Origin: Candidatus Galligastranaerophilus intestinigallinarum
GTDB taxonomy: Bacteria > Cyanobacteriota > Vampirovibrionia > Gastranaerophilales > Gastranaerophilaceae
Length of the DNA stretch: 6,603 nucleotides
Assembly (NCBI GenBank): GCA_018715855.1
Contig: DVKW01000125.1
Location: 1-6,603 of the forward strand
Direction of reading: 5' to 3'
Shown: positions 1-5,514 of the stretch, piece by piece
How the letters are laid out: each line of letters starts with the position of its first letter
Position numbering within the stretch: position 1 is the first letter of the stretch
Notes under the pieces: model-generated
What the model saw: the letters and a program-made list of their open reading frames with translations, nothing else
What the model was told of the DNA's origin: nothing
Databases searched by the model: none
Made by a program: the position numbers and the translations under genes

Positions 1-1224
1 ATTAAAGAACATATTCAATCTTATTTTTTTGTTGTAAGAAAAAATTTATTTTTAAACCCAATATTTAGGCTCTATTTTGAAAATTTAAGAAAAATAAAAA
101 ACAAAAAAGAAGCAATTAAGCACTTAGAAATTAATTTTACCGAATATTTTCAAAATAAAGGCTTTAAGTGGGGCGTTTTTGTCGATGATGACATTTTAAA
201 TTACGGCGTTGAAAATTATCATCAATATTTAAGCTTTTTAGCAGTGGAAAAATTCAGGTGCCCCGTTATTAAAAAAACAATTTTTGCAAAAAGGTATGAT
301 TTAGCCCTTAAAGAAGGCCAAACAGATGAAACATATAAACTTTTTGAATTTATAAAAAATAACACAAACTATGATATTAATTTAATTTTGCCTGATATTT
401 TAAAAATTTATTCAATGGATGAAATTAAAGAATATCTTCACCTTAATTTTATTTTATCAAACGAATTAAGAGAAAATTTTTACAGCCCAAAAATTGCCGC
501 ATTTTTTGATTTATCCGATGAAACAATAAATGGTGCAATTTTACCCTATATAAAAAATATGCATGGGGTTGTTGATATTAAAGGGTTTAATTCATCAAAT
601 AAAAATGAAATTTTAAAAGATGCAAAAATTCAAATAACAGATATTCAAAATTTCAAAAAAGAAAGCTTGAATTATGACTACATTTTTGTTTTTGCACCCG
701 ATAAAAAAGTTTTATCTAAGTTTTCTAATATAGAAAAAATAAACTATACAAGGCACATTTTAAATTGCACTTTTAATAACAGAATTTTTCTGTCAAACTT
801 AATTAATGTTTTTATAAAAAATAAAAATATCGCCACCCTAACCCCAATTCCATATACATATAAAGGGTTTGAAATTGCACCTTGTATTATTAACATAAAA
901 GAATTGAAAACGTTTTTAAATTTAATAAAATTTATAGCGCCATATAATGTTCAATTTTTAAATACAATTTTGCCTGCAATTTGGCTAAAAAAAGAATTGA
1001 TTGAAAAAATTCCCGATAACTTTAATTTAAACAAAGAAACAACCCTTAATATCGGTGTTATTTTTTCTTTGTTTGCTCAAAAATTCGGCTTTTTATCGGG
1101 AAGTCTTTCAGATATTTTAAGTTCAAAAATTTATATAGATAACCTTCAATATAAAGTTTTGAACCAAAATAAATTTTTATCTAAACTGGCATATAAAGTA
1201 TATAAGGCATTTAAAAAGAAATGA
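1..1224 (+). CDS. RgpF-like rhamnan synthesis protein F, C-terminal part (5'-truncated by window edge)
   Basis: The frame is open from base 1 to the TGA at 1222-1224 (407 codons), so the true start lies outside the window. The first codons read EHIQSYFFVV, then a helical stretch, then a P-x-I-K-K motif near residues 88-91 and TNYDINLI near 122-129. This order matches the RgpF family (rhamnose-glucose polysaccharide assembly; HIQSYF, PFIK and YD-x-x-LI blocks). Residues about 162-285 resemble the second RgpF half: SPKIAAFF as the 'HlfY' strand, YDYIFVF as the 'YDYvlkiHtKk' strand, and LTPIPY as the 'iGllaP' strand. The histidine and the GRD-type motif usual there are not visible. The C-terminus is lysine-rich (ends AFKKK). 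No signal peptide or membrane segment is seen in the visible part. It overlaps the next glycosyltransferase by ATGA, which fits a role in surface polysaccharide or O-antigen synthesis. Family membership is fairly secure; substrate and exact activity are inference. Confidence 0.72.
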   Translation: MKEHIQSYFFVVRKNLFLNPIFRLYFENLRKIKNKKEAIKHLEINFTEYFQNKGFKWGVFVDDDILNYGVENYHQYLSFLAVEKFRCPVIKKTIFAKRYDLALKEGQTDETYKLFEFIKNNTNYDINLILPDILKIYSMDEIKEYLHLNFILSNELRENFYSPKIAAFFDLSDETINGAILPYIKNMHGVVDIKGFNSSNKNEILKDAKIQITDIQNFKKESLNYDYIFVFAPDKKVLSKFSNIEKINYTRHILNCTFNNRIFLSNLINVFIKNKNIATLTPIPYTYKGFEIAPCIINIKELKTFLNLIKFIAPYNVQFLNTILPAIWLKKELIEKIPDNFNLNKETTLNIGVIFSLFAQKFGFLSGSLSDILSSKIYIDNLQYKVLNQNKFLSKLAYKVYKAFKKK

Positions 1225-2150
1225 AAAACCCTATAATAAGCATTATTGTTCCTGTTTATAATGCGCAAAATTATATAGAAAAATGTTTAAATTCTATTTT
1301 AAATCAAGATATAAAAGATTTTGAAATTATTGTTGTAAACGATGCATCAGATGATGACACGATAAACATTTTAAAAAGCTATGCCAAAAATAAGCAAATT
1401 GTTTTAATTAACAATGAAGAAAATTTAGGCACGGGAGAATCCAGAAACAAAGGAATTTTATTTGCAAGGGGCAAATATATAGGTTTTGTTGATAACGATG
1501 ACTGGGTTGAAAAAAATTACTTTTCCTCTATGGTAAAAAAAATGGAAGAAGAAAATTCCGACATTTGCGTTTCTCTAAAAATTGAAAACCACAAAGGAAG
1601 ATTTTCAAAAACTCACCTTTTAAACCCAACCAATTTAAAAGAAATAGTTTTTGTTCAAAGAACAGCCCCTTGGGCAAAAGTTATAAGAAAAGAATTTTTA
1701 ATAAAAAACAACATAAAATTTGATAAAACAAGAGGCGAAGATATTTACCCCGCCTTTTTATCTGCTTATTTAGCCAAAAAAATTTCATACGTTGATAATA
1801 CAAAATATCATTGCAACATTAGGCAAGGTTCAATTTCAAGAAGAAAAATATCTTATGAAGATTATTTTGAAATTAAACTTTATAAAAAAATTCTTGATTT
1901 TATAAGAAATAAAGAAGATGAAGCCTTTTTTCTTCCTTTAATTAAAGAAAGAAGCCTTATTTCATTCGATTTTTTATATAAAAATGCAGATAGTGAAACA
2001 AGATATGAACTTTTAAAAGAATATGAAGATGTTTTTAATTTAATCCCCGATGATATTTTAAAAATTTATAGAGCTTGGAAAATAAAAAGGTTTTTAGACA
2101 ACCTGAAAACTTTCTTAAACGCTACTTGCAAACATCAACCCACAAAATAG
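1221..2150 (+). CDS. family 2 glycosyltransferase (GT-A fold)
   Basis: This is a complete 309-residue protein. It starts with a Rossmann-like GT2 core: IISIIVPVYN at residues 5-14, the nucleotide-binding block VVNDASDDDT at 38-47, NLGTGESRNKGI at 69-79 and the metal-binding D-x-D region FVDNDDW at 89-95. An E-D pair (GED, 172-174) is the probable catalytic-base region. Y196 with RQGSIS (201-206) matches the 'Y..r.gSiS' element of many capsule and O-antigen GT2 enzymes. The family transfers a sugar from a nucleotide-sugar donor; here the acceptor is presumably a lipid-linked or polymeric surface glycan. No membrane span is seen, so it is likely cytosolic or peripheral. The ATG overlaps the upstream stop (ATGA), implying translational coupling; only a weak AAAGAA lies upstream. 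The last 9 codons and the stop lie antisense to the 3' end of the convergent editing gene. Donor and acceptor cannot be read from the sequence. Confidence 0.9.
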   Translation: MKNPIISIIVPVYNAQNYIEKCLNSILNQDIKDFEIIVVNDASDDDTINILKSYAKNKQIVLINNEENLGTGESRNKGILFARGKYIGFVDNDDWVEKNYFSSMVKKMEEENSDICVSLKIENHKGRFSKTHLLNPTNLKEIVFVQRTAPWAKVIRKEFLIKNNIKFDKTRGEDIYPAFLSAYLAKKISYVDNTKYHCNIRQGSISRRKISYEDYFEIKLYKKILDFIRNKEDEAFFLPLIKERSLISFDFLYKNADSETRYELLKEYEDVFNLIPDDILKIYRAWKIKRFLDNLKTFLNATCKHQPTK

Positions 2151-2583
2151 GGTTTGCAAATTTTTCCAATTCTTCTATTGTAAGTTCTATTGCGCTGTTT
2201 GAGCTGCCTGCCGCAGGGTATACAGTTTCATATTTTTTAAGAGAATTATCAAGGTAAACTTCCACCCTTTCTTTTAGGGCAAAAGGGCAAACACCGCCAA
2301 TTTTGTGGCCTGTAATATTAAAAACTTCTTCAGGGGTCATCATTTTGGCTTTTTTGTGGAAAGCGGCTTTATATTTTGAATTGTCTATTTTTGAATTTCC
2401 TGATGTAACAATTAAAATGGGCTTATCGCCAACCATAAAAGATAAGGTTTTTGCAATTCTATCCGGTTCAACATTAAGCGCTAATGCAGCCAATTCAACC
2501 GTTGCGCTTGAATTTTCAAGCTCTTTAATTTTATCTTCCATATTAAATCGGCTAAAATATTTTTTAACTTCTTCTATTGCCAT
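2122..2583 (-). CDS. YbaK/EbsC-type aminoacyl-tRNA editing protein (Cys-tRNA(Pro) deacylase-like)
   Basis: This 153-residue single-domain protein is the usual length for free-standing YbaK/EbsC proteins. Recognisable blocks are AALALNVEPDRIAKTLSF (32-49) with the conserved lysine at K45, the SGNSKIDNSKYK segment (61-72), GHKIGGVCPFAL (92-103), which is the family's 'GG.sP.g' loop, and YPAAGSSNSAIELT (122-135). The family hydrolyses mischarged aminoacyl-tRNA, classically Cys-tRNA(Pro), in the cytosol. Which amino acid this member clears cannot be told from sequence. The ATG is supported by GAGAGGG just 3 nt upstream (2587-2593). It lies 52 nt downstream of the 108-codon gene on the same strand and may be co-transcribed with it. 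Its 3' end overlaps the convergent glycosyltransferase gene by 29 bp. No terminator of its own is evident downstream. Confidence 0.9.
   Translation of the reverse strand: MAIEEVKKYFSRFNMEDKIKELENSSATVELAALALNVEPDRIAKTLSFMVGDKPILIVTSGNSKIDNSKYKAAFHKKAKMMTPEEVFNITGHKIGGVCPFALKERVEVYLDNSLKKYETVYPAAGSSNSAIELTIEELEKFANPILWVDVCK
2126..2165 (+). terminator. probable Rho-independent terminator of the glycosyltransferase operon, inside overlapping coding sequence
   Basis: Arms TTGCAAAC (2126-2133) and GTTTGCAA (2152-2159) form a perfect 8-bp stem. A CC/GG pair (2140-2141 with 2150-2151) can stack on the inner end. The 3' arm is followed by one A and a five-T run (2161-2165). The T run lies on the plus-strand side only, so it fits termination of the plus-strand operon. 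The left arm is still inside the glycosyltransferase gene, the stop codon is in the loop, and the whole element lies in the antiparallel editing gene's last codons. The large loop and low GC make it a moderate candidate. Confidence 0.5.
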
Positions 2584-2607
2584 AAACCCTCTCTTTTTTA
2601 AACTTTA

Positions 2608-2631
2608 AAGGGCGCTTTGTTTAGCACCCTT
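2608..2631 (-). other. intergenic hairpin between the 108-codon gene and the editing gene
   Basis: Read on the minus strand, AAGGGTGC (2631-2624) pairs with GCGCCCTT (2615-2608) through one G-U wobble. The loop is TAAACAAA, and three A-T pairs can be added outside a mismatch. It is the most GC-rich stretch in this spacer and begins 5 nt after the upstream stop codon. No T tract follows on the minus strand (the next bases are TAAAGTTTAAAAAAG), so it is not a standard terminator. It may be a weak attenuator, an mRNA-processing or stabilising hairpin, or chance. It ends about 14 nt before the ribosome-binding site of the editing gene. Confidence 0.4.
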
Positions 2632-2635
2632 AAAA

Positions 2636-2962
2636 TTATAAACCAAGTTCTTCATCAATGTCATCAAATGCTTCAAGCTGTTTTTTCTTTAAGTTGTGAA
2701 CAACGGCATCCACGAGCATTTCATATGATTTTGATTTTTTAATCTCAGGCCCGAATTCTTTAATAAGGCTTTCTCGAACCATATTTTCAAGCCTTATATT
2801 GTCATATTCAATGCCTTTGTTTTCTTCAGGGATGAGATAATCAATATATTCTTTGTTAATTTTATAATCTTGTATATTTTTAAACATCACCCATTTTAAT
2901 TTTGGTGCAATGTTTTTAAGCTGTTTTACAAATTTTAAATTCTTGAAATTTAGAGGTGACAT
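2636..2962 (-). CDS. hypothetical protein, 108 aa
   Basis: I do not recognise this protein. I chose the ATG at 2960-2962 (protein begins MSPLNFKN) because GAAAGGG lies 6 nt upstream. An in-frame TTG five codons earlier would place that Shine-Dalgarno sequence inside the gene. The N-terminal third is basic (many K: FKNLKFVKQLKNIAPKLKW), the middle has YIDYLIPEENKGIEYDNIRLENMV, and the C-terminus is acidic (AFDDIDEELGL). There is no signal peptide, membrane span, cysteine cluster or recognisable catalytic motif. It looks like a small, soluble, mostly helical protein. It may share a transcript with the downstream editing gene (52-nt gap), but that does not define its function. A candidate -10 box lies about 40 nt upstream of the ATG. 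Confidence 0.7.
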   Translation of the reverse strand: MSPLNFKNLKFVKQLKNIAPKLKWVMFKNIQDYKINKEYIDYLIPEENKGIEYDNIRLENMVRESLIKEFGPEIKKSKSYEMLVDAVVHNLKKKQLEAFDDIDEELGL

Positions 2963-3002
2963 TAAAAACCCTTTCAAGTGTGTGCTTAGTTAACCTTCAG
3001 TT

Positions 3003-3031
3003 ATTATAAGTACCATCAAGATAAAAAATGC
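3003..3031 (-). promoter_or_regulatory. candidate promoter (-10 TATAAT) for the 108-codon gene
   Basis: The minus strand carries an exact TATAAT at 3008-3003, placing a start about 34 nt before the ATG at 2962. The hexamer 17 nt upstream (GCATTT) is a poor -35. A second TATAAT at 3080-3075 with TTTCAT 17 nt upstream is an alternative. Such boxes arise readily by chance in DNA this AT-rich, so support comes mainly from position. Confidence 0.4.
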
Positions 3032-3035
3032 TTGT

Positions 3036-3058
3036 TTTTTATTAATTGTTAATAAAAA
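3036..3058. repeat. perfect AT-only inverted repeat, 10-bp arms
   Basis: TTTTTATTAA (3036-3045) and TTAATAAAAA (3049-3058) are exact reverse complements around a TTG centre. It sits just upstream of the candidate -10 of the 108-codon gene and downstream of the 67-codon gene's terminator. It could be a dyad operator. As an all-AT hairpin it would be weak in RNA, and no T tract adds to it. Confidence 0.4.
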
Positions 3059-3159
3059 TTTACGTTTCAATTTTATTATACTTTTTTATTTTAAAAAATG
3101 AAACCTTATAACCTTCTTTTCCTTCAAAAATACTATAAAATCGTAATTTTCAAGGCAAT

Positions 3160-3188
3160 AAAAAAGGAGAATATTTTTCTCCTTTTTT
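3160..3188 (-). terminator. Rho-independent terminator of the 67-codon gene
   Basis: AAAAAGGAGAA (3161-3171) pairs perfectly with TTCTCCTTTTT (3177-3187) over an 11-bp stem with a 5-nt loop. On the minus strand the GGAGAA/TTCTCC core is followed by six T residues (3165-3160), the canonical layout. It lies about 30 nt past the stop of the 67-codon gene at 3217. The structure is nearly symmetric, with T residues also on the plus-strand side, so it could act in both directions, although no plus-strand gene precedes it. Confidence 0.8.
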
Positions 3189-3216
3189 CCTCCATTATTC
3201 TTATTAATAATTCTTT

Positions 3217-3420
3217 TTATGCTATAAAGTTGTTTCCGTATTTAAGTGAACCAACAAAAAAGCATTCTTGAAGCATTTTATTCATGCTTTTGTAAACTTT
3301 TTTCTTAGGGGGCATTGATGCAAGCAACAAAGCTTGTTTTGCATTTTTATATTCAGCCGTAATTGTATCTGTTATGAAAAAGTTTTCTGAATTTAAAATT
3401 TTATCTTCTGCAACTGTCAT
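3217..3420 (-). CDS. hypothetical protein, 67 aa
   Basis: I do not recognise this small protein. The ATG at 3418-3420 is preceded by AAAAAGGGCTAAAGAG, giving AAGGG about 8 nt upstream. It begins MTVAEDKILN, has an alanine/leucine stretch followed by a basic segment (AKQALLLASMPPKKKVYK, about residues 27-44), and ends in an aromatic/glycine segment (CFFVGSLKYGNNFIA). It contains one cysteine (C53). The hydrophobic run ALLLAS is too short for a membrane span. A promoter-like region upstream and a strong terminator just downstream define it as a stand-alone transcription unit. That argues it is a real gene rather than a chance frame. I cannot assign a function. Confidence 0.65.
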   Translation of the reverse strand: MTVAEDKILNSENFFITDTITAEYKNAKQALLLASMPPKKKVYKSMNKMLQECFFVGSLKYGNNFIA

Positions 3421-3478
3421 CTCTTTAGCCCTTTTTAATATCTCTCGTACTTATATAAAGTATTTGAGATAAAAATAA

Positions 3479-3506
3479 TTGACATTTTATATATTAAATA
3501 TATACT
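3479..3506 (+). promoter_or_regulatory. consensus-like sigma-70 promoter on the plus strand, antisense to the glucanotransferase gene
   Basis: An exact TTGACA (3479-3484), a 16-nt spacer and TATACT (3501-3506, five of six matches to TATAAT) lie on the plus strand. Transcription would enter the 3' end of the minus-strand glucanotransferase gene, where no plus-strand gene follows. Either it drives an antisense or non-coding RNA, or it is a chance match in AT-rich DNA. Confidence 0.4.
3488..3504. repeat. 17-bp AT palindrome overlapping both candidate promoters
   Basis: TATATATT (3488-3495) and AATATATA (3497-3504) are perfect inverted arms around a single A. The palindrome supplies -10-like sequence to both strands. 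It may be a binding site, or simply the reason promoter-like boxes appear on both strands. Confidence 0.4.
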
Positions 3507-3516
3507 TTTGTAACAA
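3488..3516 (-). promoter_or_regulatory. candidate promoter for the 67-codon gene
   Basis: On the minus strand TTGTTA (3516-3511) is followed after 17 nt by TATATA (3493-3488), running into AAAAT. This predicts a leader of about 60 nt before the ATG at 3420. A second -10-like TTATATAA lies closer, at 3458-3451, without a clear -35. The 106-nt gap after the glucanotransferase gene and the terminator after the small gene make an own promoter likely; the exact boxes are uncertain. Confidence 0.4.
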
Positions 3517-3526
3517 AAAATTAATA

Positions 3527-5473
3527 TTAACCAAAAAGTTCATCTGCTTCTTTTGTTGTCATTGGGCCGTCAGAACGTAAAATATCGGCAGCTTCCGACA
3601 GTAAATTAAGCGTTTCGCCTTTGTTTACCCCTTTTGAAATAAGTGCCAATTGGTATGCTTTCGGGAAATTTATTCCATAGCCTTTTGAAAGCTGCGTGTA
3701 ATAAAACCTTTCATAATCAATCGGGGCTTTAACCGTCCAGTTGTTTTTGTCGGATTTGCCTGAAATGTTTATTCTTTCTTCCATTCCAAAGAAATCGGGC
3801 AGAGTGAAATATTGTTTTTTTGTGGTGAAAATTTCTGCAATTTTTGCCGTTCTGAAATCTTCCTCTTTTTTTGAAGTTTCCGTTTGCTCTTTATATTCTT
3901 TTACGTTATAGCCGATTGCACATAATGCTTTATTTAACGTTGTTGCAAGAATCGGAATGTGGGCTTGCCTTCTTTCTTTGTTTCTTGACATATTGACCAA
4001 AGAATCGTTATCGTGTGAAGTTGCACCGATTATGAATTTTCCGTCTTTGTATCCTTGGTTTTGAATTAATTCTCTCGGGTTTTCATTAAATTCGGCATAT
4101 GCTGTTGAATACACGTGGGGGTATATATTTTTTGTAAGCTCTTTGCCTCTTTCCGTGTTAAAGCCGATTAATTCCAAAACAAAAGAATTTGGATTTGGTT
4201 TTTTTCCTGTTGCATCATTTGATGCAATATTCATAATATCTAAAATTTTATTATCAACACCTTTAACATTAACCCCTTCAAGGTCATCATTGTAAATAAA
4301 AGGTGTTACGTATTGCCAAAAAGCATCCATCCTAACGCCGTCATAGTTTTGCATGAATGTTTTGAATTTTTGATATAAAAGCTTTCCTGTTGCGCCCAAG
4401 TTTTCTTTTTCAACACCTTTGTTTTCATCAATTAAAAGTTTTGAATAATCCAAAGCAGGTGAACCCCAAGGCTGTATATTGTTTGTTTCGGGGCAAAACG
4501 GGTCAATTCCCCCTGTGTAATAATTTTCTAAAAAGCAAGAAGGGTTTGCCCAAACTTCTTTTGGTGAAAAGCAAACAAGGCAGTCGCCAAAAAGCTTTAT
4601 TCCTTTTTCATTTAATTCTTTTTTTGTTTCACTGTGTTGTTTTTGTGCCAAAAATTGTGAAAAAAGGTAAAATTCGGCACTGCCGCTTAATTTATCAAGC
4701 CTTTTTTGCCTTTCATTTTCAGATACTTTATCGGAAAATAAAAATTTATCCGTAAAGTTCCAATTTTTCCAATCGGAACCACATTTGCCCATTTGGTGAT
4801 ATTCGTCTGCAATTGCATCAAAATATGCTTCTTTTTTAATTTCTAAAGGAATATTCTTTTTGAAAGCCTCAAATTCTATCTGAAGCCCTTTTATCGATGG
4901 GTCATTTCTTTGTATTTTTTCTTGAAAATTTTGATAAGCTTTTCTTAAACCCTGAAAAACAGCCCCGTTTTTATTGTCGCCAAGCGCATAATCATAATCT
5001 GTTTTATATTCTCTTATATCTTTTGATTTGGGGTAATTTTCATCAAGCGATTTTATAAAATTTTCATCCAACAAGCTGCCGTATTTTTCTTCCGTTAATT
5101 TTTCAAGCGCAATTGTTTGAATGCCAAGAGTAAAAGTTGTGCCTGAATAGGGTGATGTTACGGGCATATAGGTTTTGCCGTTTGAATAGTAATCCAAATT
5201 GCTTTCAGGCCCTGCTTGTATTTTTGAAACAGAAGAATTTTCTTTTACAAAGTTAATGAAAGGTAAAAAAGCCCTTGAATTCATTGAAGAAAGGCCGTAG
5301 TTTTCACCTTTGCCTGAAGGCGAATTAAACCCGAAAACAATAACGGATGTTTCTTCAAGCCCTAATTGCTCTCTTGCATCTTTCATTGCTTTTGAATATT
5401 TTTCTTTTTCTTTTGTGCTAAATGCTCTTTGAAAAGAAATGTTATTATAAGAATTTATTGAATTAACTTTCAT
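3527..5473 (-). CDS. malQ: GH77 4-alpha-glucanotransferase (amylomaltase, MalQ-like), divergent
   Basis: This 648-residue cytosolic enzyme should transfer alpha-1,4-glucan segments between maltodextrins, in glycogen or maltodextrin turnover. GH77 landmarks are in order: PVTSPYSGTTFTLGIQTIAL (104-123), the YDYA block (160-163), W235/W238, FGDCLVCFSPKEVWANP (295-311), PFCPETNNIQPWGSPALDY (325-343), the nucleophile block VRMDAF with D383, an acid/base candidate E434 in VLELIG, TSHDND (485-490) with D488 as third carboxylate, and YERFYYTQL near 587-595. All three catalytic acids seem present. Flanking motifs differ from typical MalQ: RMDAFWQ for R-x-DHFRG and LELIG for AEDLG. Residues 1-16 (ending NNISFQ) are a short polar leader, not a signal peptide. 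About 45 residues follow the core. The ATG has no good Shine-Dalgarno; the nearest, AAGAG, is about 16 nt away. The start is retained because the leader looks intact. The gene follows mtaB after 41 nt, possibly in one operon. Confidence 0.88.
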   Translation of the reverse strand: MKVNSINSYNNISFQRAFSTKEKEKYSKAMKDAREQLGLEETSVIVFGFNSPSGKGENYGLSSMNSRAFLPFINFVKENSSVSKIQAGPESNLDYYSNGKTYMPVTSPYSGTTFTLGIQTIALEKLTEEKYGSLLDENFIKSLDENYPKSKDIREYKTDYDYALGDNKNGAVFQGLRKAYQNFQEKIQRNDPSIKGLQIEFEAFKKNIPLEIKKEAYFDAIADEYHQMGKCGSDWKNWNFTDKFLFSDKVSENERQKRLDKLSGSAEFYLFSQFLAQKQHSETKKELNEKGIKLFGDCLVCFSPKEVWANPSCFLENYYTGGIDPFCPETNNIQPWGSPALDYSKLLIDENKGVEKENLGATGKLLYQKFKTFMQNYDGVRMDAFWQYVTPFIYNDDLEGVNVKGVDNKILDIMNIASNDATGKKPNPNSFVLELIGFNTERGKELTKNIYPHVYSTAYAEFNENPRELIQNQGYKDGKFIIGATSHDNDSLVNMSRNKERRQAHIPILATTLNKALCAIGYNVKEYKEQTETSKKEEDFRTAKIAEIFTTKKQYFTLPDFFGMEERINISGKSDKNNWTVKAPIDYERFYYTQLSKGYGINFPKAYQLALISKGVNKGETLNLLSEAADILRSDGPMTTKEADELFG

Positions 5474-5514
5474 GGTTAATTTTATAAAACTCTTGAATTT
5501 ATTTTTTGAACAAT

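Noticed and set aside
244..1224. A GTG at 244 as the start of the first gene
   Set aside because: The same frame is open back to base 1 and its translation upstream of 244 carries the RgpF HIQSYF block, so GTG 244 is an internal valine codon.
2303..2608. A 101-codon plus-strand open frame
   Set aside because: It is antisense to the editing gene, has no family resemblance or ribosome-binding site, and is explained as a shadow frame; so is the frame at 2075-2257.
2963..2977. A TTG start at 2977 adding five codons to the 108-aa protein
   Set aside because: The Shine-Dalgarno GAAAGGG lies between this TTG and the ATG at 2962, so it serves the ATG.
3217..3516. A toxin-antitoxin module formed by the small gene and a plus-strand antisense RNA
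   Set aside because: The 67-aa protein has no membrane span or toxin motif, and the plus-strand promoter points away from the small gene, so the RNA would not overlap its coding part.
4390..4755. A 121-codon plus-strand open frame
   Set aside because: It is antisense to the core of the glucanotransferase gene and has low-complexity FLF-type composition typical of a reversed coding strand.
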